DNA from: Neurospora crassa OR74A
Lineage: Eukaryota > Ascomycota > Sordariomycetes > Sordariales > Sordariaceae
Assembly: GCF_000182925.2 (NCBI RefSeq)
Contig: NC_026502.1
Coordinates: 1 to 64,000 of the forward strand
Reading direction: 5' to 3'
DNA length: 64,000 nucleotides
Part shown: in pieces, positions 1-11,939 of the stretch
Layout of the letters: each line of letters starts with the position of its first letter
How positions within the stretch are numbered: position 1 is the stretch's first letter
Program-made: the position numbers and the translations under genes
Notes under the pieces: generated by a model
The model's database searches: none
What the model was told of the DNA's origin: nothing
The model's input: only the letters and a program-made list of their open reading frames with translations

Positions 1-315
1 CTAACCCTAACCCTAACCCTAACCCTAACCCTAACCCTAACCCTAACCCTAACCCTAACCCTAACCCTAACCCTAACCCTAACCCTAACCCTAACCCTAA
101 CCCTAACCCTAACCCTAACCCTAACCCTAACCCTAACCCTAACCCTAACCCTAACCCTAACCCTAACCCTAACCCTAACCCTAACCCTAACCCTAACCCT
201 AACCCTAACCCTAACCCTAACCCTAACCCTAACCCTAACCCTAACCCTAACCCTAACCCTAACCCTAACCCTAACCCTAACCCTAACCCTAACCCTAACC
301 CTAACCCTAACCCTA
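1..315. repeat. Telomere repeat tract, (CCCTAA)n
   Basis: About 52 uninterrupted copies of CCCTAA run from base 1 and stop abruptly before an A+T-rich sequence. On the plus strand this is the C-rich strand, so the window begins at a left chromosome end. TTAGGG is the telomere repeat of most filamentous ascomycetes. No variant repeats are visible. Confidence 0.99.
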
Positions 316-1158
316 TAAACTTCCTTTATTTATATTATTCCTTCCTAATTACCTTCCTATTACCCTTACTTTATTCCTCATATTATTCTTTTTATTCTAA
401 TAGTATAATATTTAATTACTACCCCCACTCTTCTTACTATAATTTAAGTTTTATACCTTTCTATTTTCCGCTTTTCTCTCCTACTTTCTTATAGCCGCCG
501 CTATTACTTATTCGTCCTATTTTTCTCCTTCTAACTATTACTTTCGTTTTATCCTTCCATTTACCCCCTCCTACTACTTATATAACTACTTAATACTCTT
601 TTTACTTTATATTATTTTATATTTACTTATTTAAAATTATATTTACTTACTTTAATTTATATTTGTATAAGAACCTCCTCCTTCATTTATATAACGCCCC
701 TTCCGCTTACCCTCTTTACTTCTCCTCTCTTCTTCCTCCCATCCTTACCTTTATAATTATATTTATTACCCCCTCCCTTAGCATTATAGCTACTTCGGCT
801 ACCCCCTCGCTTAAGCCGGCCCCTATTGTAGATATATATATTTTTACTATATACTTATATATTAATCCCTATTTCCCTTATAAATTTAATTAATATATTT
901 ATTTATTCTTCCTATTTTTTTTTTTTTTACTCCGTCCTCTCCTTTCTCTCGCTTTATACTTATAATTAACCTCCGATCGGTTATTCTTTTTTTATCCTCT
1001 AATAATATCCGCCCCCTCATTTATTTAGGATATAGTATTACTTTAATTTAAATATTTATTAGCGCCCTAACTTTAAATTTGTACGAAGTATTCCGTTTAA
1101 TTAGTACGTATACCTGCTAGACCAAAGGTACGCTATCTTTCCCTTATCCTCTCTCCTA

Positions 1159-1160
<2 letters not shown>

Positions 1161-1216
<56 letters not shown>
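1161..1216. repeat. Poly(T) tract of 56 nt
   Basis: A run of 56 T on the plus strand within RIPed DNA. It could be the poly(A) tail of a retroposon lying to the right on the minus strand (LINE- or SINE-like). The adjoining 1217-1700 segment is not recognisable, so this is only an inference. Confidence 0.9.
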
Positions 1217-1219
<3 letters not shown>

Positions 1220-1974
1220 AACGTCTTCTCCGTTTAGAATTTAACAAGAGATCGTAGTATTCGTTATCGCTGCGCCGCTACATACTCGAAGTCCTTCGTA
1301 GTATTTATAATCTTTAAAACAATATATAGGATATAGCGGTTAAGATTGTACGTTTTACCAATATTAGTAGCTTCCTACCTACCCTCCTCTTATAATAGTT
1401 ATATTAGTTTGTAGCGGCGTTTTGGGCTGCAATATAGGCGCGTTTTATTAATAATAGTCTCCCTATAACGTTGCTTAGTATATTCCGAACTAGGAATTTC
1501 GATTGTGAGGGTTATTTGAGATTTAGCTATTATAGTATTAGTAATATTAATATTAATATCAATCCGGTAGCCCCTATTAGTAGTCCTATTATTAGTAATA
1601 GCAGCTCTCTTATAAATATTTTTATGCTAAATATTCCTATTCGTATCCCCCCCTCCCCTAATTGTAATTATAGTCTTTAGTATTAGACGGTTAATAGGAG
1701 GTTAGTATTTATAGATAGGAAATTGGATAAATTATTAGAATTTATAAAGGAGGATTATAAGTAAATGATATAAAATAGTATTTATAATTATTATTAATAA
1801 GCGCGGTAGTACGTAGGAGTATTCCTCTTAAGGTTATAGGTTTTAATCCTATATCGATAATAATGGACGCTATTAAAGATTTTTTTATTTAAAGCGATAA
1901 TAGAAAATACAGGCTACCTTCTATTTAACGCCTTATTAATATCCTATATTAAATTAAACTATTTTCCTTTTCTA

Positions 1975-2312
1975 TTTTTCGTTCTATTTAATATTTCTAT
2001 TTAATATCTCCGCTTTACATTTCTACTTTATATTTCTACTTTATACCTTACATTTACGTTTTACATTTATATTTTATATTTTTACTTATATTTCTATTTT
2101 ATAGCTTATATTAGCATTTTACGTCTCTATTCTACACTTTACGTCTGCATTTTGTATTTACGTTTTATATTTACATCTTATATCTTATATTTATATCTTA
2201 CGTTTGCGTCTTATATTTTATATTTATATTTTGCATTTTATATTTACGTTTTACGTTTCTACTTTGCGGTTTATATTTATATTTTATATTTCTATTTTAT
2301 ATTTTTAAATAA
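1975..2312. repeat. Degenerate pyrimidine-rich tandem array
   Basis: Roughly 340 bp of imperfectly repeated T-rich units of the type TTTATATTT(C/A)NNTTTTA and TTTACGTTTTA, with no fixed period. It looks like a minisatellite or low-complexity tract altered by RIP. The short open frame across it (2152-2337) is low-complexity Tyr/Phe/Leu and is not taken as a gene. Confidence 0.6.
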
Positions 2313-2379
2313 TTACTATTTTCCTTCTATTATTTAACTAACCCTTATTAATTTAGTAGTTGGCTTATTGCTAGTACGC

Positions 2380-5300
2380 CGCCGCTACGTTTCTTTAACT
2401 TCGTATTCTTTAAGTAGGTCCGGGTAATTTATATCCTCTCGTAAGACCTACGAATTCTTATCGTCCGGATACCCCTTTTATTTAATTTAGAATTAATATT
2501 AACGGCCGGATCTACAATACTTCACAATCGCTTCGACTTTATACTAAATATTATCCTCCTTAATATTTATAACTTCCCTTCGTAGTACTACTATAGTAGG
2601 ATCCCTATAGTACGGCTCTAGTAGAGTAATAGGGAATATTGGGTAGATTTAGTAATATATAGGGAGTGCAAATCGGTATATTATTTTTTTCTCTCTAATA
2701 ACTTTAATAATTTAGAAGGGTCCTAAAAACTTATTTATTAATTTGGCGTTTGGGCGGCGTTATTTAATATACTTCATATTAAGTAAAACCTAGCTTCCAA
2801 CGTCGAACTCCTTTAGCTTCCGAACTTTATTATATTATTTTATATACCTTTAATTAATAACCTCTAAAATTACTACGATTTTTAATTATTTATAAAGTAA
2901 TTTATTAATCTAATTAGTAACTATTATTAGAAGGACTATCCTCCGCCCTCGTTCCGGATCCGCTAATCCTTAAGGATAATACCCGAAGAATAGTTCCGAG
3001 GGGGACTTTCTAATAATAGTATAGAAATAATTATTATACGTTTACTATACTAGTATAATTTTTTCGACTTAATTAACCTACTTTATATTATAGAAGATCC
3101 GAAAGTATAATTCTAAATTCTAATTTTACCTCTCTATTTATCCGTCTATTTAGGGGTACTAGGTTGTACTAAGGCGTCTATAAATATTTAGGAATTTATA
3201 GTAAATCTTTTAAAATTAGTTTATAAATAGGCTGCCTCTATCTAATATAATAGAATCCGGGAAATTAAATTATTAAAAGACGTTTCGTTAAAAGAGGAAT
3301 ATAAATTGCCGGGCGTTAATCGTCTTCTACGTAGGGATATATAAAGTATATTTAATAAAGCGGTTAATAATAATAAGAATTATATTGTAAGTCTAATTAA
3401 ATATAGGGTCGAATAATTTTAGTATTCTAATAATAAAATTATACGAAATATTTTATTAAGGGATAGTAAGGATAAATAACGACTTTAATAATTTATATAG
3501 TCGGTAATTGTAAGGCTTAGCCTTTTAGTATATTAAATATTCGTAGATGTAGGATTTAATATTAATTGTAATAGTAGGCTAATAATAAAATTAATTAATA
3601 TACTTCAACGTCTTTCTCTAGCCCGGGTATCCGGCTATTATTATATTATAGTAAATATAAAATAATTCGGCCTATATCCGTTCTAGGACGTAAACTTAAT
3701 ATTAATACTATAAAATTCTATTTTCCTCTATTTTCCAATTCTTTACCCGTCTCCTCCCTTCATTATGCTTCTACGCTTCCTTAATAATAAATAAATCCTC
3801 CTTCTACGCTTCTAATAATTATTATCTTAATAATAGTAGTTATTCTTCGTCCTTTTATATCCTTACTACTACTATATATCCGCTTATATTTCTTATAATA
3901 ATACTTCCGTCTTCCCTCCTTAATTTAATAATAGCTTTACCTACAAATTTTACTTTCTTCTTCGCTACTCTATCCTCTCTACTATTACCCTCGACTTCCT
4001 TTTACTTCCTTTCCTCTTTATTTAATTTACCCTCCCCTTACGAATTCCGCTTTTCTTCTTACAATTCGACCCCTTTATCCTCCAACGCCCAACCCTCTTC
4101 TATTTCGCTTATATCCTATTACTATTCCCTCTCCTCTACTACCGTCCTTTACGCCTCTTTTCTAATTAAAATTACCTATTTTACTAGCGCTCTTAATATT
4201 TAATTTTCCTTTATCGCCCATTCTTTTTTTTTACCCCCTTTAATAACCTTTACTAATAGGTAGTTACCCCTTACTTCCTATTCTTCTCCTTACAATTACA
4301 ATTTCTTCAATAGCTTATCTACTAAATTTAATTTTCCCGGATAATATTTAATCCTAAAGTTATACGCTATTAATTTTAATGCCCACCGATTTTACTTTAT
4401 ACTAGCCCGCTCCTTCTTTTAAAAATATTATAAATTTAAATAATCTATAATTACTAGGAACGGTTCATCCGTATACAATAGGTATTACTTCTACGCCTTT
4501 AATATTCCTACGATTACTAATAGCTCTTTATCCCTAACCCTATATTTGGTTTTTTCCGGCAATTTCTTCTTCGAAAAGAAAATTACTAGGTGCTATTTAT
4601 TATTATATAGCTATATAAGAACCGCCCCGATTATAAAGTCCAATACGTCCGTCTTTATTCGGATTTGTAATATTGGGTTGAAATAGCGTAATATAAGGGC
4701 TTTTTAGAATAGCCTTTTGAATTTCGTAAATATTTCTTTTACTTCCTTTATAAATTTAAACAACCTCCGTTTATCCCCCTTTAACAATTCTATTAAGGGT
4801 ATTATTACTTTAGAGTATAATATTATAAAGTATTAATAGAATCCTATAAACTTTAGGAAGATTTAAATATTATAAACGTTTATTGGAGCTTCCTATTTTA
4901 TAATTATTATAACCCTTTCTAAATTTATCGATACGCCTTCCGGGGAAACAATATATCTTAAGAATAATATTTATTTTATATAAAACTCGTACTTACTTAA
5001 ATTTATATAGAGGTTATAGTTCTATAATTATTAAAGGACTTCCTTAATATAGTTAATATAATCTTCTTCGTTTTTACTATAAATTAGGATATTATTAAAA
5101 TAAATAATATATATTATATTTATTAGCCTTATTAATATATTATTAATATATATTTAAAATATTATTGGCGTATTTATTAATCCTATTAGTATAATTAAGA
5201 ATTTATAGTGTTTATACTTCGTACGAAACGCTATCTTTTCTTTGTCTCCCTCTTGAATCCGAATCCTATAATATATATCCTTTAAATCCAATTTTATAAA

Positions 5301-7700
5301 GACTTTAGTTAATAATAATTAATTTAGAATCTTTTAAATGAAGGGTAATACTATCCGATTCTTCTTCGTAATTTTATTTAGCGCCCTAAAATCGATATAG
5401 AACCTTAGCTTTTTACCCTTCTTTAGGATAAAAATAATAGGAGCGTTTACTAGGTTGATAAAGGGACGAATTTATCCCTTTTAGAGTATTTCTACTAATT
5501 ATTTATATAATACTTTTAATTCTTTAATATTTAATATATAAATTAGTCTTTAAGGCGCTAACTCCCCTTTAATTAAATTAATATAATATTCTAACCGATT
5601 ATATTAGGGTAAGGGTATAGTCGAAGCTTCGAATACCGATTGGAATTCTTTATATTCTAGTAGAATAATTGGTTTAGGGATAGTAGGTTTGCCTTTTATT
5701 TCCTCTAATAATTTTAGGGGTTGTAGTAGTACTAGTTCCGTAGGGGGTATTAAGGTAGGGTAAATATTATTGAATATTATTCGAAAAACCTTTATTAGGG
5801 GGGTAAGGATTAAAAGTAATTTAGCTAACTTTATTATAATAGGTAGGGTTACGAATTTTAACGCTAAGGAAAAGGGGATTTCGAATAGAATATTTATATA
5901 TATAGGAAGGTAGAAACCCTCTTCTACCCTTATTATTTCCTAAGGGTCTAATAGTAGAATTAAATCCTACTATAGCCTTATTAGGATAGTTGTAGCGTTA
6001 TATACTTCCTTCGCCGGTATTATACTTAATATAAAATTATTAGTTTCGATACGAAATTGAAATAACCGTCGCTGCTAATTAATATTAGGGTTCTATTTAT
6101 AAAGTTAGGGGTAACCGAAGATAATTTTTATAATTAAGGATTTAATTATAATAAAAGTAATTCGCTTTGTCCGCTTAGTATTATAGGAGTTACGTATTTT
6201 AATAAGATAGGTAGTTGTACTGTATATAGAAATAAGTTGAAGGGAGAAATTAATAAGACGATAGGGTATAAAATTAATTTTTACGTTCGATAGGAATAAA
6301 TATTTATTAATTAAATTTAACTCCGTACCCGAATTTATTAACCTTCGTATACTCTACTAATCTCTATAAATCTTTACTAACAATTTTATTTCTAAATATA
6401 TTTATAATTTACTTACGTAGTCTTAAGCGGTTATAATTACTATTTTAACTATAATTAGTTTAGTATTTATTCTATATAAGGGAGTACTAGCGGGGATAGG
6501 GTAATTCCGTATTAAATAGCCGATTTAATTATAATTATAATAGGTTCAATTCGGGTATACTACTATAAAATAGCTTGTTATACTATATTTATAGTAGGTA
6601 TTCGGCGGTTTTAATTAGGTATATTGGCTATATATATAATTTTTTTAGTAATAAAGGGAATAAATAAAATTAGGATTTATTTAGAAAGTAGTAGGGGGGC
6701 GACGGGGAAATTCGAGAGGGTTTGTACTATAGGATAATTAAAAAGGGGTATTTAAAGAGGAAGTAGGAGGGTACGAAGACGAAGAAAATAATAGATTATA
6801 CTTTAAAGATATTTAATTTTAGTAATACAATATAGATAGTTCGATATTTTCTAAGCCTTCTAGCCGTTCTACGTATACTATTACTTCGTTTATTATATTA
6901 ATACCGGCTATTAAAAGGACGCTTTATTTAAAAAAGGGGTACAACTAATTAGCCTAAGTAATAACCTAAATATATTCTAATTAATTATATAATAGGTTAA
7001 ATTCTTTAGTATAATAGCGGTTATAGAAGTTACAAACGGTTTCCGAAGTACTTTATTATATACGTTCAAATTTATTGAAAGCGGATTATTTAATAGTTTA
7101 GGTATTACTATTATATTCGGTTTCTAAGAAAGTACGGAAGTCGCTCTACGTAAGTATATTACGAACCGTATTATACTTAGGCTTATTACAAAAAGCCAAT
7201 ATATATTTAATTTATATATTCTTAGGATTACCTTTAATATAATTAATAGTAAACGAGAGGGAAGTATAGGAGTACTTTTGAAAATACGCATCGATATTAT
7301 AGAGGTAATTCTATAATTATAAGAAATTTTTACTAGTAAATTTAATAATATTATATTTAGGACGGTATTTAATATAGGCCGGTGTAGTTGCAGCTAATAA
7401 GGGAGTAGTTACGGCGATAACCGTTAATAAAGGGGTAGTAAAGGGATTTATAGTAGAAATACAAATCTAATTATAAAAGAGGTAATCCTAATAATAGAAC
7501 CCGGTAGAAATAAGGGGGTAGTTTCCTATAGAATCTTATTTAGTAAGGCCTATAAAAGCGAACTACTCCTATTAAAATATATATAAAGGGAAATAATTAA
7601 AGAGGAGTTTAATTGCGGCGAATTAAAATTTAAATAGTTATTGCTTGTGTACGAGTTTATCGGCTTTTAAAATTTGAGGGTACGAATAAAGAGCCCGGGG
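2380..7700 (-). mobile_element. Ty3/gypsy chromovirus fossil (LTR retrotransposon)
   Basis: Reading the minus strand from right to left, pol-like segments appear in canonical chromovirus order. A gag/protease-like stretch (about 7.7-5.7 kb, weakly recognisable) is followed by reverse transcriptase (about 5.6-4.95 kb), RNase H (about 4.95-4.3 kb), integrase with a zinc-finger-like region and core (about 3.65-2.8 kb), and a C-terminal chromodomain-like tail (about 2.75-2.38 kb). The element is heavily decayed by RIP, with very many breaks across all parts, and is certainly dead. I could not find a matching pair of LTRs, so both ends are approximate. Its age cannot be given, because RIP can saturate within few generations. 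Confidence 0.75.
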
Positions 7701-8118
7701 CGGCGTAGGGTTGTAGTTTTTATTACTATCTTCTTCAATAAATTCTATAGTAGGTTAATATTATTATAATAAAGGTAGAGGAAATTAAATTATTTTAATT
7801 ATAATAACTATAGGGGTAGTAACGTAAGAGGGACGAGGAGTAGCTTCGGTAGTGCGAGAAATAGATTGGCCGTTACGTATATATATTTTAATAGTATTAA
7901 TTTAATTCCCGGAGGAAAAACTATTAATTTATTAAAAGCGTAGGCGAAAGGTAGGCTAAGGTAACTACAATTGTAGCTATACGTAAGGGATAGCGAATTA
8001 GGGGTCAATTTAAAAATATATTGATAATTACCGACTATAATAAAATACGCTCCGTTAAACCTCTTTTATACCTATACAAACTCTATTCATTTATTAACGA
8101 GCATTATAGAGCCTCGTA

Positions 8119-8245
8119 CTAGTCTAGCGCCTCAGCGCGGTGCCGGATTATCCTTCCCGCGAGCTCGACCCGATGTAGGCGTTATTATTAATAATCCTAC
8201 GCTTCGGTTAACGAAGGGGAGTAGCAGCCGCTGAGGTGCTTCTAT
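8119..8245. other. G+C-rich island with an 11-bp inverted repeat inside RIPed DNA
   Basis: A short block of near-normal base composition stands out in the A+T-rich zone. It carries GCGCCTCAGCG at 8127-8137 and, inverted with one mismatch, CGCTGAGGTGC at 8229-8239. The arms could form a stem or be the ends of a small element. There is no coding potential and no recognised RNA. Confidence 0.4.
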
Positions 8246-8926
8246 GCACGGGCTCTTAGCCTCCTAATAAAGTATTTTACTATATTTTAATAATTAATAA
8301 TAATTTAATTAAAGTAATTAAACGAATTATAATATATATACCCTTAATACTAAGAGGATATTTATTACTATTATTAATATATTAGAAAATTAAAATGTTA
8401 ATTTTACTTTAGAGAACGAACTTTATAATAATTTCACCTTAGTTGCTCTTCGCGAGTATTTTAAAGGTTTTTTTTAAAATATCATAATTATAATAGTATA
8501 TACGTACTTAATAGAAATAGTAACGAGGGTAATAAACGCTTAGTTAAATAATTTCCTTTTTAATAATCCTATTATTTTAAACAGCGGTAATACTAGCGTA
8601 CGTATTATAAGACTTACCCCTTCCCTCTAATACTATTCCTTATTCTAATTATTTATATTAGCCTCCTTCGTATATATTGACTCTAGAGGCTAGAAACTAA
8701 AGTCGAACATTACTAAAATATAGGGCTAGATTAAGCGTACCCGCTGTAGTTCTAATATAGCCGGGTACGGCTAGGTATAGGACGGCGCTAGCGACTAGAC
8801 TGCAAAGTACACTTTTAATAGTAACTATTTCTACTAAGTGCACTCCTTAACAACAAGCACTACCTAAATTAGAAGGACTTCTAAGTAACTACCTACATTT
8901 ATCATTCGACAACACCCGAGTCTAGT

Positions 8927-11197
8927 TCACTCTAATCGCATAGTTCCAAACAGCCGGTTACCTGTGTCTGTCCCTCCCCTCCCGGTAAACTTATTCTCCG
9001 ACATCCTCAAGGCTAGCAAATGGAACTTACTATCTTTCCTTAAGAGCCGTCCCAATTCATGCCCTGTGCCTGTAGCCTCCACCTGCACGACCCCGGCGAC
9101 CACCACAAGGTGGATATCCCTCCCCTCATCCATGGCACGTATGCGCTCACGAAACTCCAACACCGTCTTCCCGTTGTTCACTACCGAGTCCACCAAGATA
9201 ATTGCGTGTTGATTGGATAGGTGGTAAGGTTTGACATCCTCCGGTGTTTTGGCGTGCAAGAACATAGCGAGCGGAAAGGCTTCGTTGACGCCAAAAGCCA
9301 TGGGCTCTCCGCCCCTCATCAAGGCAACGATGGTTGTGTCTTGTTCGTGGAGGAGGCGATGGCCGGTGGTAGCGTGTCCTTGGACGTGAGGGATTGAGTA
9401 CTCTTCCAGGCCTATAAGAGACGTAATCAACTCCGTGGCTAGGTACCAGCCAATGCGACGATGCGCTTCTCTCAACGCTGGACCAGAGATGTTAGCGTCG
9501 CGGGTTGGGGTCATCAGGACCCTGGCGGACGGGCGGTTGCTAGTATGCAAAAGGTTGGAGGGCGGGCCGTCGAAAAGGGATTGATTGAAGGGGTCGGTTG
9601 GATCAGAGAGGTCGACCACAGGAAGCCGGACAGTGTCGAGACGGGGAGTGACGGTGTACGGGAGGAGGGTTTGACGGAGATTGTGACTGTGTGGTGCGTC
9701 GTTAGTGTTGACATGTTCAATGGTCATGGAGAGAGCGTCCTCCATCGATTTGCTTCTAGTCAGTTCCTCGCCTACGACCACAACGCCTTCGTCAGCAGCC
9801 CGGAGCATTGGCAGGTCCAGTGGGCCATCCCCAAAAGCCACCACACGAAGGTTATGAGGAGGACCTCGCAAACGGTTGGCAACGCCTTCTTTGGATTTGG
9901 CAGTGATGATCAACTTTTCGCGAATGTCTCCGCCGCCAATAATCTCGATGTGCCTTCCCAAGTCTTCTTTCTCCATCACAAGCTCCCATACCCGGCGTAG
10001 CCCGCAAGTCACCACCACAGCCATGACGTGCTCGTGCTTTCGGACACGGCGCAGTATAGACAGGAACTCGGGATACAGAGTGATCTCCTTCGCAACATCA
10101 TGGCAGACCCTCTCGAAATCTCTGTGGGTGTCACTGTACAACATGGCTACCTGGCGGAAAGCCTCATAGCTGTAGCCGTGCTCGCGGAATATCTTTTCGA
10201 CCGGCGTCAGCTCGTCCTTGCCAATGGGTCTACTGGATTGACGCTCCCAAAAGTCTCTGCCGGTATCCTTGGCGGTCAGCGTCTTGTCTGCGTCGAATAC
10301 CAGGGCCGTGGTCACCCTGGTATTGCGGCAAGCCGTGACGTTGGCTAGCATCTCATCCACTGCGGCCAGTACTCGTATGTGGTTGCAGTGTTCCGATTCC
10401 GTGCGGAACTCGTGGAGCTTGTGTGATATCTCGGATGCCAAATGTTCCGCCGGCCTGTCATATTTGAGACCTTCAAAGTGAATTCCCGAAATCTTTGCCA
10501 AGGTATCCAGCTGCCGCATTTCCTGCTCTTGCCACTTGCGCAGGTGTCCAGGTGTCACTGCCTCGCGCTGCCTGACCTGGTCGCGTTGTCGACGACGGCA
10601 AAGCGTTTCCGCGGCCACTTGAAGGTAGATAATATGTGTGAATGTATCTTGGTCGGCTTTTGTCCAGACCACCGTTCCCTGCTCGCTGCCCCTGGGCCAA
10701 AACATGTAATGCCCGGCAACAACACCGGCCAGGCCCGACCTTTGGCACTCGTCACGGATCTGGGCGATGGCGAGCTCGCGGTACCGAGTTTTCTCTTCTT
10801 CGGTCAAGGCAATGAAGTCGCCAAGTCCACGGTTTGGGCCCATCAGAGAGGCAATGACTGAAGAGCCTTCGTAGACGGAGAACATATTGCTTGGGACTGC
10901 CCGTGAAAGGTGTTCGAGGACGGTCGACTTGCCGGAGCCCGGGAGGCCATAGATGCCGACAATGATAGGCTTGGAGGGAGTTGGAGGCGCAGCGACTGTT
11001 GTCGGGGACTGATCAGCTTCGGAACACATCATGACAAGAGCTGCGTGTCTAGAGACGGGTGGAGAAGTAGTGAATGTTAAGGTTGAAAGGCTTTCTTGGG
11101 GATGGTGGAAGTGGTTGAGAAAACGATAGCAAGGCACACGGGGTGGTGGTGTTAAATACCTGTGCTTGTCCAAATATCTCCATGTTCGCATCGTCAC
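8927..11197 (-). CDS. P-loop kinase / HAD phosphatase / uracil phosphoribosyltransferase fusion protein
   Basis: A single open frame of 756 codons with three enzyme-like domains. Residues about 78-265 are a P-loop nucleotide kinase-like domain with Walker A GLPGSGKST at 84-92. Residues about 297-500 are HAD-type and phosphoserine-phosphatase-like: motif I is DADKT at 302-306, and a late motif is GDGPLDLPM. The C-terminal 220 residues resemble uracil phosphoribosyltransferase, with a PRPP-loop-like LVDSVVNNGKTV and the terminal GNRLFGT seen in that family. The first 55 residues look unlike the rest, so translation may start at Met56 or Met57 (11032/11029), just before the conserved part. The combination suggests a nucleotide salvage or house-cleaning role, which is inference. 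This is the telomere-most gene; its 3' end abuts the RIPed zone yet shows no RIP damage. Confidence 0.88.
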   Translation of the reverse strand: MTMRTWRYLDKHRYLTPPPRVPCYRFLNHFHHPQESLSTLTFTTSPPVSRHAALVMMCSEADQSPTTVAAPPTPSKPIIVGIYGLPGSGKSTVLEHLSRAVPSNMFSVYEGSSVIASLMGPNRGLGDFIALTEEEKTRYRELAIAQIRDECQRSGLAGVVAGHYMFWPRGSEQGTVVWTKADQDTFTHIIYLQVAAETLCRRRQRDQVRQREAVTPGHLRKWQEQEMRQLDTLAKISGIHFEGLKYDRPAEHLASEISHKLHEFRTESEHCNHIRVLAAVDEMLANVTACRNTRVTTALVFDADKTLTAKDTGRDFWERQSSRPIGKDELTPVEKIFREHGYSYEAFRQVAMLYSDTHRDFERVCHDVAKEITLYPEFLSILRRVRKHEHVMAVVVTCGLRRVWELVMEKEDLGRHIEIIGGGDIREKLIITAKSKEGVANRLRGPPHNLRVVAFGDGPLDLPMLRAADEGVVVVGEELTRSKSMEDALSMTIEHVNTNDAPHSHNLRQTLLPYTVTPRLDTVRLPVVDLSDPTDPFNQSLFDGPPSNLLHTSNRPSARVLMTPTRDANISGPALREAHRRIGWYLATELITSLIGLEEYSIPHVQGHATTGHRLLHEQDTTIVALMRGGEPMAFGVNEAFPLAMFLHAKTPEDVKPYHLSNQHAIILVDSVVNNGKTVLEFRERIRAMDEGRDIHLVVVAGVVQVEATGTGHELGRLLRKDSKFHLLALRMSENKFTGRGGTDTGNRLFGTMRLE

Positions 11198-11939
11198 GAC
11201 TAATTCCCGTTGTTTCTTTTCCTCAGGCGCCCCTGACTGTTTGCTGCTTCACTGGCACTGACAGAGTTACTGTGCGCAAGGAATATCCGGGTTTTTCCTT
11301 GAGAGACTCCAGCAGCGGTGCCGTAGGGTGTATGCGCGGAGGCCTACTGTTTGGAAATCATGGTGCTTTATAGCTGTTTTATTCGCGTTGACATGTGTGC
11401 TGTACATGTAGGTGGCGTGTTTGATGATTGCTGAGGTACCTTAGGCCGTGGTCCGGCGTGGTTGTCCGTCGGTGTGCCATGTCTGGGCTGCTTTCGCTGT
11501 ACTTTCCGATCACAATGTACGGGGCGGCTGCCCGGTGGCGGAATGCAAGTGCCCGTCCCCCACCCCGCTAGAAAAACGGGCGGCACCATCAAGGTTCCGT
11601 TTCTGTCCCGCGGCATTCGTCACTCAATCGCGTGTTTGGTCTGTTGACTCTCAGCTCCTTACCATAAGTAGGTATAGCCACTTTCTCTTCAACCTTGCTG
11701 CATCACCAAATCGACAACAGCATCCCCCGTCGACTGTCGGTCACAGCCTCACCACGTAAGCGTCATCTTCTTCCGACGTTTTCCTCCGCCCTTCCACGAT
11801 GATAACAGTGTAATAGAACATACCTAATCAACCCTGTCGCGTGCTCGTGTATGCTCAGGAACTGGCTCGACAAATCGTGCCCGACCATCCGCGCGACACC
11901 CACAAACACTTCGGCCATCCGCCGCAGACCCGACAAACA
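11198..11939. other. Intergenic region, divergent promoters
   Basis: Lies between the divergent fusion gene (minus) and the small gene at 11940 (plus). Open frames here are short shadows. A plausible intron-like GTAAGC (11756) to CTCAG (11858) pair may belong to the 5' leader of the downstream gene. Confidence 0.5.

Larger units (their letters stand above)
316..8926. other. RIP-mutated A+T-rich subtelomeric region
   Basis: Very A+T-rich DNA with abundant TpA and few CpA/TpG dinucleotides, stops in all frames and no credible open gene. This is the known signature of repeat-induced point mutation, and the region probably forms constitutive heterochromatin. A chromovirus fossil, a poly(T) tract, a degenerate pyrimidine-rich array and one G+C-rich island are listed separately. 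From 316 to about 1975 and from about 7700 to 8926 I recognise no family. Base composition returns to normal at about 8.9 kb, right at the 3' end of the first gene. Confidence 0.9.

Noticed and set aside
663-893. Open frames in the RIPed region (also 1471-1680, 2152-2337, 7808-8008)
   Set aside because: Low-complexity products of A+T-rich DNA; RIP makes real genes here very unlikely.
1796-1865. tRNA-Lys(CTT)-like stretch: CTCTTAA loop followed by a perfectly paired ATAGG/CCTAT arm
   Set aside because: The variable loop is missing, the D-arm is poor and the region is RIPed; a tRNA-derived SINE head is possible but not supportable.
316-8926. Telomere-linked RecQ helicase gene, common at fungal chromosome ends
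   Set aside because: No helicase motif could be read in either strand; the recognisable parts are gypsy-type pol.
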